In this document: positions 36,501-45,364 of the stretch, one piece after another
Layout of the letters: every line of letters begins with the position of its first letter
Numbering within the stretch: position 1 is the stretch's first letter
Assembly (NCBI GenBank): GCA_029863245.1
Contig: JAOTVV010000024.1
Span: 1-49,512, forward strand
Direction of reading: 5' to 3'
Source of the DNA: Gemmatimonadota bacterium
Lineage (GTDB): Bacteria; Gemmatimonadota; Gemmatimonadetes; Gemmatimonadales; GWC2-71-9
DNA: 49,512 nucleotides
Made by a program: the position numbers and the translations under genes
Notes under the pieces: generated by a model
Told to the model about the DNA's origin: nothing
The model's input: the letters and a program-made list of their open reading frames with translations, nothing else
Databases searched by the model: none

Positions 36501-37334
36501 GTGCTCAATCATCGGTCACTCAGGATCTCGTTCGGCGTGCTGATTGCGGCGTCCTCCGCGCTCACCGCCCAGGACGCTCCAACGGTCGAGCCAATTGCCA
36601 TCGGCGAGGCAGTGACCGGATACCTCACCAGCGCAAGCGACATACTACAGGACAGCTCCTATTTCCAGCCGTACACGTTCGAGGGACGGGCGGGCGGCGC
36701 GGTCACGATCAGCCTGCGATCCGCCGATTTCAACGCCAATCTGTTGGTGGCGGACGCGATGGATCGCGTCATCGGCAACGATGACAACAGTGACGGTGAC
36801 TGCAATGCGCATCTGTCGCTGACCCTCCCGTACTCGGGTTCGTTCGTCATCTTCGTAAACGCCGTGGACCGAGGCGAGGTCGGGCAATACGAGCTCTTTC
36901 TGCGGGACGGCACGCATGCGCCGACGGGCAGTGCCGGGTGTCAGGGGTTTTTCCCGGTGACCGGCACGATTGGGATCGGGGAGCCGCTCCGAGGCACGCT
37001 CACCAGCGGAGACCGCTTGCTGAGCGACTCCTCTCTGTTCCAAGTCTATCTCGTGCGCAACGAGGAAGGCGTCCCCTTCACAATCGATCTGGTGTCCGAA
37101 ACGTTCGACCCCGCGTTGCTGTTGGTGCGCGGACTCCGAGAGCCGGTCACGCACGACGACGACAGTGGCGGGAACTGCAATGCCCGGCTCGGGTACACGC
37201 CGCCCGACGACCGCATCTACCGGGTACTTGTCCTTTCCCGGAGTGCGGGGAGAGGCGGAGACTTCGAGGTCCGCGTGACGGAAGGCATCGTGCCGCCGAC
37301 CGCCCAGCCTGCCTGCCAGGGAAGCGGCACGTAA
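36501..37334 (+). CDS. Secreted protein with two tandem PPC-like domains
   Basis: 277 aa with a signal peptide (about 23 residues, ending LTA-Q). The mature part is two homologous halves of about 120 residues: IGEAVTGYLTS...DSSYFQPY...CNAHLSLTLP and IGEPLRGTLTS...DSSLFQVY...CNARLGYTPP, each ending in a CQG motif. These resemble bacterial pre-peptidase C-terminal (PPC) beta-sandwich domains but with no attached protease. Each half has two Cys (at DC/NC and CQG) that could form a disulfide. The start is GTG 36501 behind GGGGGA, with short spacing; TATACT at 36444-36449 may be a -10 box. It lies between selA and purN. Confidence 0.75.
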   Translation: MLNHRSLRISFGVLIAASSALTAQDAPTVEPIAIGEAVTGYLTSASDILQDSSYFQPYTFEGRAGGAVTISLRSADFNANLLVADAMDRVIGNDDNSDGDCNAHLSLTLPYSGSFVIFVNAVDRGEVGQYELFLRDGTHAPTGSAGCQGFFPVTGTIGIGEPLRGTLTSGDRLLSDSSLFQVYLVRNEEGVPFTIDLVSETFDPALLLVRGLREPVTHDDDSGGNCNARLGYTPPDDRIYRVLVLSRSAGRGGDFEVRVTEGIVPPTAQPACQGSGT

Positions 37335-37345
37335 CGAGGAGCGCC

Positions 37346-37999
37346 ATGCACGTTGGGGTCCTTGCGTCGGGCGGAGGCACAAACCTGCAGGCCTTGCTGG
37401 ATCGCTGCCGTGGCGACGCGGCGGCCCGCATCGTCGTGGTGATCAGCAACAAACCCGACGCCGGCGCGTTGGACCGAGCGGAGCGTGTCGGTGTTCGCAC
37501 CGCCGTGCTCGCCGACCACACGAATGCCACGGAGCTGCTCGGCGTGCTTCAGACGCACGGGGTCGACTTGGTGGTGCTGGCCGGTTATCTCAAGCTCGTC
37601 CCTCGCGCCGTGGTCGAAGCATATGCGAATCGGATGATCAACATCCATCCCGCGCTGTTGCCCTCGTTCGGGGGTCAGGGGATGTACGGCCGGCGCGTGC
37701 ACGAGGCGGTGCTCGCCTCGGGCGCCACGATTTCCGGCCCTACCGTACACCTCGTAACCGCGGAATACGACCGCGGGCCGATCCTGGCCCAGTGGCCGGT
37801 CCCGGTGGTTCCCGACGACACCCCGGACACCCTGGCCGCGCGCGTCCTCGCCATTGAGCATCAGCTCCTTCCCGCCGTCGTGCTCGCGGCCGCCCAAGCC
37901 GGTCGCGCCGTGCCGCTCGCAGCGGCAGACCACCATTTCGACACCCATCATGGACCGGCGGAGGTGGCGGATCACCTGCAGCCGGTCGGAGACCGCTAG
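37346..37999 (+). CDS. purN: Phosphoribosylglycinamide formyltransferase
   Basis: 217 aa; transfers a formyl group from 10-formyl-THF to GAR in purine synthesis. N-terminal GVLASGGGTNLQALLD, catalytic Asn and His in RMINIHPALLPSFGG, and the Asp in YDRGPILAQWPVPV. ATG 37346 has GAGGAG 5 nt upstream. Followed after 26 bp by purH, as in many bacteria. Confidence 0.96.
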   Translation: MHVGVLASGGGTNLQALLDRCRGDAAARIVVVISNKPDAGALDRAERVGVRTAVLADHTNATELLGVLQTHGVDLVVLAGYLKLVPRAVVEAYANRMINIHPALLPSFGGQGMYGRRVHEAVLASGATISGPTVHLVTAEYDRGPILAQWPVPVVPDDTPDTLAARVLAIEHQLLPAVVLAAAQAGRAVPLAAADHHFDTHHGPAEVADHLQPVGDR

Positions 38000-38025
38000 A
38001 TGAATCATCACGTTGAGGAGGCCGG

Positions 38026-39555
38026 ATGCCGCGAGCGCTGATCTCGGTATCGGACAAGCGGGGCGCGGCATCGTTCGCGAAGGCGCTGGCCGCTCAGGGG
38101 TGGGAAATCGTGTCGACCGGGGGAACGGCCCACGTGATCGATCAGGCCGGCGTGCCGGTGACGCCCATCGAAGCGGTGACCGGGTTCCCCGAGATCATGG
38201 ACGGTCGGGTCAAGACGCTGCACCCAGCCGTCCATGGCGCACTCCTCGCGCGGCGCGACGTGACGGCGCACATGCGCGAGCTCCAGGCACGTGGGTTCGT
38301 TCCCATCGATCTGGTGGCCGTCAACCTCTATCCGTTCCAAGAGACCGTGGGCCGGGCCAACGTGAAGCTCGAAGAGGCGATCGAGCAGATCGATATCGGC
38401 GGCCCGTCCATGCTGCGCTCGGCGGCCAAGAACCACTCCCATGTGGTGGTCGTAGTGGATCCCAACGACTACGATCGCGTGCTGGCCGCCATCGGCGCCG
38501 GCACGCTGTCGCAGGAACTCCGGCTCGAGCTTGCCACCAAGGTGTTCGCGCACACGGCGGCGTACGACGCGGCAATCGCTCAATACCTCGGCAAAGACGA
38601 AGACACGTTCCCCGCGATGATGGGTCTCGCACTGGAGCGCACGCAGATCCTGCGCTACGGTGAGAACCCGGAGCAGCGGGCCGCCCTCTACACGTCGGGT
38701 GAGGGACGGGGATTCGACGACTTGCGGCAGCTCCACGGCAAGGAGCTGTCGTTCAACAACCTGCTCGACGTCGAGGCCGCAACGGCGGCCGTGGCGCCAT
38801 GGCCCGACCGCCCGGTATGCGCCATCATCAAGCACACTACCCCGTGCGGCATCGCGCTCGGCAAGAGCCCCGAAGAGGCGTATCGTCGAGCGTTGGAAAC
38901 CGATCCCAAATCGGCGTTCGGCTCCGTAGTCGCCTTCAACACCGTTGTGGACGCGGCAGCGGCCGAGGCGATGCACGACCTGTTCGTCGAGGTGGTGGTG
39001 GCCCCACGGTTCCATGACGGCGCACTGAGCGCCTTTGGGCGCAAGAAGAACATCCGTGTGGTGGAGCTGCCGTTACCCGACAGTCGGCCAGCTCTCGACT
39101 TCAAGCGCGTGCGGGGCGGATTCCTGGTCCAGGATCGGTTCGCACTGGATAGGGACGAGTCGATCTGGCAGGTGGTGAGCGCTAGGCAGCCGACGGTCAA
39201 CGAATGGCCCGACCTGCGGTTCGCCTGGTCGGCCGTCTCCAGCGTGAAGTCGAACGCCATTCTCCTGGCACGCGACGAGGCCGCGATCGGGATCGGCGCC
39301 GGGCAGATGAGCAGGGTCGACGCCTCGTTCCTCGCGGTCCACAAGGCGCGCGACGCGGGGAAGGACCCGGCCGGGGCTGTGCTCGCCTCCGACGCGTTCT
39401 TCCCGTTTGCCGACGGCATCGAGCAGGCTGCCGAGGCCGGGATCACGGCGGTCATCCAGCCCGGCGGGTCCATCCGGGACAAGGAGGTCACGGAGACCGC
39501 GGATCGTCACGACATGGCCATGGTGTTCACCGGCCGGCGGCAGTTCCGGCACTGA
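38026..39555 (+). CDS. purH: Bifunctional AICAR formyltransferase / IMP cyclohydrolase
   Basis: 509 aa; last two steps to IMP. The N-terminal IMP cyclohydrolase domain (1-195) has ISVSDKRG, STGGTA, GRVKTLHPAVHGALL and IDIGGPSMLRSAAKNH. The C-terminal transformylase has LRYGENPEQRAA, KELSFNNLLD, the catalytic-region IIKHTTPCG (commonly KHANPCG), and SDAFFPFADGIEQAAEAG. ATG 38026 follows GAGGAGG. Its stop overlaps the next start (TGATG). Confidence 0.97.
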   Translation: MPRALISVSDKRGAASFAKALAAQGWEIVSTGGTAHVIDQAGVPVTPIEAVTGFPEIMDGRVKTLHPAVHGALLARRDVTAHMRELQARGFVPIDLVAVNLYPFQETVGRANVKLEEAIEQIDIGGPSMLRSAAKNHSHVVVVVDPNDYDRVLAAIGAGTLSQELRLELATKVFAHTAAYDAAIAQYLGKDEDTFPAMMGLALERTQILRYGENPEQRAALYTSGEGRGFDDLRQLHGKELSFNNLLDVEAATAAVAPWPDRPVCAIIKHTTPCGIALGKSPEEAYRRALETDPKSAFGSVVAFNTVVDAAAAEAMHDLFVEVVVAPRFHDGALSAFGRKKNIRVVELPLPDSRPALDFKRVRGGFLVQDRFALDRDESIWQVVSARQPTVNEWPDLRFAWSAVSSVKSNAILLARDEAAIGIGAGQMSRVDASFLAVHKARDAGKDPAGAVLASDAFFPFADGIEQAAEAGITAVIQPGGSIRDKEVTETADRHDMAMVFTGRRQFRH

Positions 39556-42011
39556 TGACCACCACAGCGCCTGCCGCACCGGCCCTCGCCCGGGAGCGGC
39601 CGCCCTACCTTGCTGCGGGCATCGTGTTCCTCGCGGTGCTCAGCATCTACCTGGTGACGATCGCGCCCACGGCCCAGTTCTGGGACACCGCCGAATACAT
39701 CGCTGCGGCCAAGGTGCTGGGCATTCCCCACCCACCCGGCAGTCCACTATTCGTGCTGCTCGCCCACATCTGGGGCATGCTGCCGATCGTGGAGCACTAC
39801 GCGCTCCGCATCAACCTGTTCGCCGCCGTCACGAGCGCCCTCGCCTCGGGGTTCCTGTTCCTGGTCGCCGACCGCTTCATGCGGGGCATCGTGACGCCGC
39901 GCTGGGCGCGAATCGCGGCAGCGGCTGCCGGGATCCTGGTGGGAGCGACGTCGTTCACCGTGTGGAACCAATCGGTGGTGAACGAAAAGGTCTACACGGT
40001 GAGCCTGCTCTCCATCGCCCTGGTGCTGTGGCTCGCGGTCCACTGGGGCGACGAGCCTGCCGGGCAGCGCCGGGACCACTGGCTCGTGCTCATCGTGTAC
40101 ACCCTCGCTTTGAGCGCCACGAACCACTTGATGGGGCTCCTCGCCGCGCCCGCGTTTCTGGTCTACGTCGAAGCGGCGGAGGCCGAGGACAACTTCTGGA
40201 CCCGGCTCCTCACGACCAGTGCGCTCCTCGTGCTGGCGGGCGCCGCGGCGATTCTGTTCAAGGGCTGGCTCGGCGGGGAGGGGGACGCCCGGCTCGTCCT
40301 GGCCATGGTGCTCCTCGCCACGCCCGTCTGGTACGGGTTCGCCAACCCGACCAGCAGCGCGACCAAGATCCTGCTCGCCCTGGGGACCGTCGGGATGGCC
40401 GCGATGATCGGCGAGCGCGCATGGAGCGATGGGATCCCCCTGCTCTACCTCGCCGCGGCCGCACTCCTGGCGTTGCTGGCGACGGTCGTGTATCGCGGCG
40501 GACATCAGCGCCTGGTGCTCGTCTCGCTCGGCGCCATCGGCGTGGGGGTGAGCGTCTGGGTGTTCCTGCGCATCCGAGCCGCGCACTTCCCGCCGATCAA
40601 CGAAGGAGAACCCACCAACTGGGACGCGCTCAAGCGTGTGCTGGCCCGTGAGCAGTACCAAAAGGGACCACTCCTGCCGCGGCAGGCCGACATCGTGTGG
40701 CAGTACCTGAACTGGGTGCAATACTTCACCTGGCAGTTCGCCCACGACTGGAGCCAGCGGGTACGCAATGCGGTGGCCGTGCTCTTCGGCGTGATCGGCC
40801 TGGTGGGCGCCGTGCGGCACTGGCAGCGCGACCGCCGAGGGGCGGTGGCCATGACCGCGCTCATGCTGACCGTGACCGTGCTGCTGGTGTTCTACCTCGA
40901 CTTCAAGTACGGGTTCTCCATCCGTCCCGACGAGCAACTGCTGCGGGAGGTGCGCGAGCGCGACTATTTCTTCATCGCCTCGTTCCAGCTGTGGGGCGTG
41001 TGGGTGGCACTCGGGTTCGGGGCGCTGCTGGAGGGATTCGCAGGGATGTTCCGCGGACGGGTGGACGCGCCGCGTGCCTGGGCGCTGGCCACCCCGGTGC
41101 TGGCCCTTGCCTTGATCCCGCTCGTGGGCAATCGCGCCACGGCATCGCGTGCCGGCGAGCAGCTGCCGCGGGACTTCGCCTGGGACATCCTCCAGTCGGT
41201 CGAGCCGTACGGCATACTCGTCACCGCGGGCGACAACGACACGTTCCCCCTGTGGTACATGCAAGAGGTCGAGGGCGTGCGCAAAGACGTGCTGCTGGTG
41301 AATACGTCACTCGGCAACACGGAGTGGCACGTTCGTCAGATCAAGCGCCGGCCGGTGTTCCCGTTCGATTCGACCGCGGCGATCCCGCTCTATCAGGGCC
41401 GAAGCTGGCCGCGGCCCACCTACGAGGCCGTCGGGTTCAGCTACGAAGAGATCGACCGCCTGCCGCCCATTCAACGCGTGCCGGACCGGTCGGTCTTCAC
41501 CGCCGGAAGCCTGCGGGCCTCCATCGGTACGCAGTACCTGGAGCGCGCCGACATCCTGACGCTGCACCTCATTCAGCAGAACCTCGGCAAGCGCCCCGTC
41601 TACATCTCGCGCACGACGGGAGGATGGGCCGATCGACTGGGGTTCACGCCCTACATGCTCGGCCAGGGCATGGTGCGGAGGATCATGCCGCAGCCGATCG
41701 AGACCGCCCCCGGCATCGTGAATCTGCGTTCGCTCGGCTGGGTCGACATCGGCCGCACCGACACGTTGCTGTTCCAGGTGTATCAACCCGAGAGCGCTGC
41801 CCGCGAGCGGCCGCGAGGCTGGCCGGACCCGCCGTCGGAGGGCATCCTCTCACTCTACGCACTGCTCTACGCCGGCTACGCGCAGTACCTCTCGCTGCAG
41901 GCGACAACCGACTCGACCCTGGGCGCCGACTCCCTCACGCTGGCAAAGCTCCAGCAGGCCACCGACATTGCCGAGCGAACGTTCCAGCAGACGAGCGCGT
42001 TCAGGAGATGA
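39555..42011 (+). CDS. DUF2723 polytopic membrane protein (TMEM260-like glycosyltransferase fold)
   Basis: 818 aa. About ten to twelve hydrophobic segments fill the first 530 residues. The DUF2723 signature lies near residue 35: APTAQFWDTAEYIAAAKVL followed by GIPHPPGSPLFVLLAHI, where the DxxE pair resembles the catalytic acidic motif of GT-C enzymes. The soluble C-terminal part contains GDNDTFPLWYMQEVEGVR, another family hallmark. Human TMEM260 of this family is an O-mannosyltransferase; bacterial members are suspected to glycosylate exported proteins. ATG 39555 is coupled to purH. The gene ends 28 bp from the convergent receptor gene. Confidence 0.88.
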   Translation: MTTTAPAAPALARERPPYLAAGIVFLAVLSIYLVTIAPTAQFWDTAEYIAAAKVLGIPHPPGSPLFVLLAHIWGMLPIVEHYALRINLFAAVTSALASGFLFLVADRFMRGIVTPRWARIAAAAAGILVGATSFTVWNQSVVNEKVYTVSLLSIALVLWLAVHWGDEPAGQRRDHWLVLIVYTLALSATNHLMGLLAAPAFLVYVEAAEAEDNFWTRLLTTSALLVLAGAAAILFKGWLGGEGDARLVLAMVLLATPVWYGFANPTSSATKILLALGTVGMAAMIGERAWSDGIPLLYLAAAALLALLATVVYRGGHQRLVLVSLGAIGVGVSVWVFLRIRAAHFPPINEGEPTNWDALKRVLAREQYQKGPLLPRQADIVWQYLNWVQYFTWQFAHDWSQRVRNAVAVLFGVIGLVGAVRHWQRDRRGAVAMTALMLTVTVLLVFYLDFKYGFSIRPDEQLLREVRERDYFFIASFQLWGVWVALGFGALLEGFAGMFRGRVDAPRAWALATPVLALALIPLVGNRATASRAGEQLPRDFAWDILQSVEPYGILVTAGDNDTFPLWYMQEVEGVRKDVLLVNTSLGNTEWHVRQIKRRPVFPFDSTAAIPLYQGRSWPRPTYEAVGFSYEEIDRLPPIQRVPDRSVFTAGSLRASIGTQYLERADILTLHLIQQNLGKRPVYISRTTGGWADRLGFTPYMLGQGMVRRIMPQPIETAPGIVNLRSLGWVDIGRTDTLLFQVYQPESAARERPRGWPDPPSEGILSLYALLYAGYAQYLSLQATTDSTLGADSLTLAKLQQATDIAERTFQQTSAFRR

Positions 42012-42017
42012 GTGACG

Positions 42018-42040
42018 GGCGATCCGATCGCGCGATCGCC
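42018..42040. terminator. Bidirectional hairpin between convergent genes
   Basis: GGCGATC (42018-42024) pairs with GATCGCC (42034-42040), enclosing a further palindromic CGATCGCG segment. It fills the 28-bp gap between the DUF2723 gene and the TonB receptor gene and touches the receptor stop codon. GC-rich and without T runs, so intrinsic termination is uncertain. Confidence 0.45.
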
Positions 42041-44148
42041 TACCCGCCGACCGAGAGGCCCAGCAACAGCGTTCGCCCCGGCGCCGGCTCGTAGAACCGA
42101 TTGAATGCCGCATTGACCACCACCGACGAGACGTAGCGGGTATCGAACAAGTTCATCACGGTGACGAACGGCGACACGCCGCGACGCCCACCGATCCCCT
42201 CCCAGCCAACGCGCAACCCGAACACGGTCGACGCCCTCGCCGCCCCCGTGTTCGCATCATCGGCAAACATGCGCGACATGTGCGCCACCTCGAGTAACGC
42301 CCACAGGCCCGAGGGACGAGTGAGGGTCAGCTCGCCAAACAGCCGGTGGCGCGGTATGCCGGGAACGGTGTTGCCGTCCAGCGTGTCCTGGTCAACGCGG
42401 AACTCGACGAACCGGGAATCGTCCAGGGTATAGGCGCCGGTCACGGACACACCCGACCACGGCGTCGCGTCGAGCGCCAGCTCAATGCCGCGATGCCGAA
42501 GCCGCCCGGCGTTGCGAAAGAACTGACGGTCGGGCACGGTGGGCGACTCGAATGGCACCACGGCATCGCGCACGGTGGCCCGGTACACCACGAGTTCGAC
42601 GCCAACGACCGACCACGCCGTGCTGCGCACGCCCAGCTCCATGCTCACCGTGCGCTGGGGACCCAGCTCCGGATTGAGTCCGCCGGTCCCGTCCGGCCGA
42701 TTCACCAGCTCAGTGGTCGTCGGCGTCTCGAAGGCCGTGCTGAGATTGACCCAGGGAGCGATCCCGGCAACCGGCCGCAGCGACAGACCGATCGAGCCGG
42801 AGAGCGCGTCCATCGCCCGCGTTCCCGTCTGATCGCCGTCGCCGAGCAGGCGGTCGTTCACGGCAAAGGCCACGCGATCGTACCGCGCGCCGGCCACGAT
42901 GCGAACCGCTGGCAACGGGGCGATCCGCGCCTGCACGAACGGGCCCAGCGACCCGACCCGCTCGAACTGATCGAGGAGCACGGTGGTGCCGTCGGTCGAC
43001 ACGTTGCGGCGGTCGTCCCGTTGCCACTGCGCATCGAGGCCCACGGTCACTCGTGGCGCCGACTGCGCCGCGCCGGTGCCGATCGTCATCGCGCCGCGCA
43101 TGCCGTACACCCACCGGTCGAACGCTATCGTCGCAAATGTGAGCGGGTTGTCGAGATCGCGACGGACCAGGAATGCCGACACCTCGGCCGCGGCGCGGGA
43201 GGAGAACTCGTGCTCGACGGCCATCCCGCCCTGCCCTTGCCACACCGACTTCCTCGCGTCAAGCGACACGTTGCGCGGTGCGGCCATCGAGGGGAGCGAA
43301 TCCAGCTCCGGCTGCGTGAGGGCGCCGGGGTTCTGGGCGTTCGGCATGTGCGCCAGGCTACCGCTGACGGTGAGGCGCGTGCTCGTGGCGAGTGGCATGC
43401 GGGTACGCACCATGGCGCGCCGCACTTCCGCGTGGCTGTGCTCGCGGAACCCGTCGGTCCTCATCCACGATCCGGTGGCGTGGAGCGCCCCGGCTCCCAG
43501 TGGCGCCGATACCGATCCCAACACCTTGCCCGAGGTGAACGACCCGCCCTGGACCCGACCGCGGAGCGCCGCTCGCTCGGGACGATCGAGCGCCGACCGC
43601 AGGTTGACGACCCCTCCCGATGCGTTGCCGTACAGGGCCGACGACGCGCCGCGCACAATCTCGATCCGCTCGATGTCCCCCAGGTCCACGTTGGTCAACT
43701 GCCCCTGGCCATCCGGCAGCGTCTGCGGGATGCCGTCCAACAGCACCTGCACGCCGCGCACGCCAAATGCGGACCGGGCGCCAGCGCCACGCACGACGAT
43801 GCGCTGATCCAGGGCGTAATTGTAGCGGTTGACGGCGATGACGCCCGGCACCGACTGGATCACGTCATCCAACCCTTCGGCGGTGCGTGCGCGGGTGAGC
43901 CTCGCGCCGCTGATCACCGACACCGCGCGGGGGAGGAGCGCAAGCGTGTCGGTGGAACGGGCCACGCTGACCACCAGCGGCGCGAGCCGTGCGGTGGGGA
44001 TCGAGTCGCGGCGGGTGGAGTCTGGAGGAGACTGCTGCGCGCCAAGTGCCGGCGCACTAATAAGGAGAAGCGCACTCGCGCTGCCCACCGCCACGCCCCT
44101 CGGGGCGGCTCCAATCAAGGTCCTCAGCCTGCCCGGCAAGTCAGCCAC
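42040..44148 (-). CDS. TonB-dependent outer-membrane receptor
   Basis: 702 aa. Signal sequence at about 10-36 (ending ALGA-Q), plug domain (about 52-170) with DVIQSVPGVIAVNRYN, RIVVRGAGARSAFGVRGVQVLLDGIP and IERIEIVRGASSALYGNASGGVVNL, then a 22-strand barrel ending LLLGLSVGG. The substrate is unknown; there is no N-terminal carboxypeptidase-like or STN domain. The start is taken as GTG 44148, 5 bp after the CarH-like stop; TTG 44139 is an alternative. The tight spacing says it is co-transcribed with the B12-binding regulator, so cobalamin, heme or siderophore uptake under that control is possible. Confidence 0.9.
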   Translation of the reverse strand: MADLPGRLRTLIGAAPRGVAVGSASALLLISAPALGAQQSPPDSTRRDSIPTARLAPLVVSVARSTDTLALLPRAVSVISGARLTRARTAEGLDDVIQSVPGVIAVNRYNYALDQRIVVRGAGARSAFGVRGVQVLLDGIPQTLPDGQGQLTNVDLGDIERIEIVRGASSALYGNASGGVVNLRSALDRPERAALRGRVQGGSFTSGKVLGSVSAPLGAGALHATGSWMRTDGFREHSHAEVRRAMVRTRMPLATSTRLTVSGSLAHMPNAQNPGALTQPELDSLPSMAAPRNVSLDARKSVWQGQGGMAVEHEFSSRAAAEVSAFLVRRDLDNPLTFATIAFDRWVYGMRGAMTIGTGAAQSAPRVTVGLDAQWQRDDRRNVSTDGTTVLLDQFERVGSLGPFVQARIAPLPAVRIVAGARYDRVAFAVNDRLLGDGDQTGTRAMDALSGSIGLSLRPVAGIAPWVNLSTAFETPTTTELVNRPDGTGGLNPELGPQRTVSMELGVRSTAWSVVGVELVVYRATVRDAVVPFESPTVPDRQFFRNAGRLRHRGIELALDATPWSGVSVTGAYTLDDSRFVEFRVDQDTLDGNTVPGIPRHRLFGELTLTRPSGLWALLEVAHMSRMFADDANTGAARASTVFGLRVGWEGIGGRRGVSPFVTVMNLFDTRYVSSVVVNAAFNRFYEPAPGRTLLLGLSVGG

Positions 44149-44153
44149 CCGGT

Positions 44154-45113
44154 TTAGGCTCGGCGGCGGGATCGCCCTGACCCGTGATGCGCTCTGGCAA
44201 GAAAGGCTCGGAAGGCTGCCAGGCTGCCGACCACCACGGCCCCGGCGTCCGCCAGCTCGGCGGCCCGGGTGGTGGCACCCTGCCCGCCCACCACGAGCGT
44301 CACGTCGGGCGGGAGCGCGGCCCGGAGCGCCGCAATCTCCTCGCGGAGTCCGGACGTCTGGCCGGACACCACGCTGAGGCCCACGAGTCGGGGCTGGTGC
44401 CGCGCCGCTGCCACCCCGAGCGAGTCTGCCGGCACGTCGGGGCCGAGGTAGACGACGCGCCACCCCATCGCGGCTGCAGTGGCGGCCGCCATCATGGCGC
44501 CGAATTCGTGCCTGTCGCCAGCCGACGCCGCGAACACCGCGCACGGGGCACCGCTCCGGTTCTCCGCCGCACGCAGCAGATCGCCCAGCACCTGCCGAGC
44601 CACGGCCGATGCCGCGTGCTCGTGGGCGATCGTCAGCTCACCCTGCATCCAGCGATCGCCGATCGTCGTGAGCATGGGCACCACGACCCCGTCGAGCAGC
44701 CCGGCAGCGCTCAAGGCGACCGTGGCCCGGGCCAGGATCACCTCCAGGCGGGACACATCGAGATCCTCGACCGCGCGCAACGCGGCCTCGAGATACCCGG
44801 CCTCTTCCGATCCCGCCTCGGGCCCAACCGCGGCGGGCGGCGACTCGGCCTCCTCGGCCTCGTCGGCCCGCACGAGGTCGGCGAGCGCCTGGGTGGACAG
44901 CGTGGCGATCTGGCCGATGCTGCGGCCGCCCCCAGTGGCCCGGTGCAAGAGCCGGAGCCGCTCGATGTCGTCGTCGGAGTAGACCCGCCGCCCGCTCGGC
45001 GACCGGCCGGGCACGACGGCACCGTACCGCCGCTCCCACGCTCTCAAGACATCGGCCGTCAGCCCCGTCCGCCGCACCACGACCTGGATCGGATGACTCT
45101 GCTCGCCGGTCAC
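44154..45113 (-). CDS. carH: CarH/LitR-type MerR regulator with B12-binding domain
   Basis: 319 aa. N-terminal MerR winged helix (about 7-75: VVRRTGLTADVLRAWERRYGAV...GRRVYSDDDIERL), then a helical Cap domain (about 105-185) and a Rossmann cobalamin domain (about 188-305). Key residues are present: W155-x9-E165-H166 in the Cap and D200-x-H202-x-x-G205, with H202 the expected lower cobalt ligand, plus GGQGA near the end. In Thermus and Myxococcus such proteins bind adenosylcobalamin, repress in the dark and release DNA on illumination. Start GTG 45113 follows GGAAAGGGG; GTG 45155 is possible but has no such site. It leads an operon with a TonB receptor and is divergent from a fasciclin gene. 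Confidence 0.9.
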   Translation of the reverse strand: MTGEQSHPIQVVVRRTGLTADVLRAWERRYGAVVPGRSPSGRRVYSDDDIERLRLLHRATGGGRSIGQIATLSTQALADLVRADEAEEAESPPAAVGPEAGSEEAGYLEAALRAVEDLDVSRLEVILARATVALSAAGLLDGVVVPMLTTIGDRWMQGELTIAHEHAASAVARQVLGDLLRAAENRSGAPCAVFAASAGDRHEFGAMMAAATAAAMGWRVVYLGPDVPADSLGVAAARHQPRLVGLSVVSGQTSGLREEIAALRAALPPDVTLVVGGQGATTRAAELADAGAVVVGSLAAFRAFLARAHHGSGRSRRRA

Positions 45114-45213
45114 GTGTCTGCCCCTTTCCAGGACTGTCCACTTCGCGTCTAACACAAGATCTGGTTTCCCACCGGTTCAGTCAATATCGGCCCAACCACA
45201 GTCTCAGTAAGAT

Positions 45214-45277
45214 GTTAGACAACAGGTTGACAACCGCCCTCTTGTCATGTAACTTCCTTTACAGCAGTTGGACAACA
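45214..45277. promoter_or_regulatory. Cluster of GACAAC half-sites, candidate CarH-type operator
   Basis: Three direct copies (GTTAGACAACA 45214-45224, GTTGACAAC 45226-45234, GTTGGACAACA 45267-45277) and one inverted copy (TTGTCA 45242-45247). TGACAA (45228-45233) and TTGTCA form an inverted repeat with an 8-bp spacer between the -35 and -10 boxes of the fasciclin promoter. The first two direct copies are 12 bp apart; the outer two are 53 bp apart, five helical turns. Binding by the divergent CarH-like protein is inferred from position. Confidence 0.55.
45227..45255 (+). promoter_or_regulatory. Sigma-70-like promoter of the fasciclin gene
   Basis: Consensus TTGACA (45227-45232), 17-bp spacer and TAACTT (45250-45255), with TG at the extended -10 position. 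The predicted leader is about 100 nt. On the other strand TTGTCA and TACTGA with an 18-bp spacer could serve the CarH-like gene, so the two promoters would overlap. Confidence 0.65.
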
Positions 45278-45364
45278 AGGCGGGCACGTGGCCGCTGAAC
45301 GATTAGATGGAGTTGTTCGAGTCAATTTCGCGAGAAACCGCACAACCAACAGGAGTTCGCACCT

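Noticed and set aside
39747..41264. 505-codon minus-strand open frame
   Set aside because: Antisense to the DUF2723 gene; composition is Gly/His/Arg-rich and no domain is seen.
44149..44153. B12 riboswitch ahead of the TonB receptor
   Set aside because: Only 5 bp separate the regulator stop and the receptor start, leaving no room for an aptamer.
42346..44157. 603-codon plus-strand open frame
   Set aside because: Antisense to the TonB receptor, which has clear plug motifs; the plus-strand product is His/Arg-rich and meaningless.
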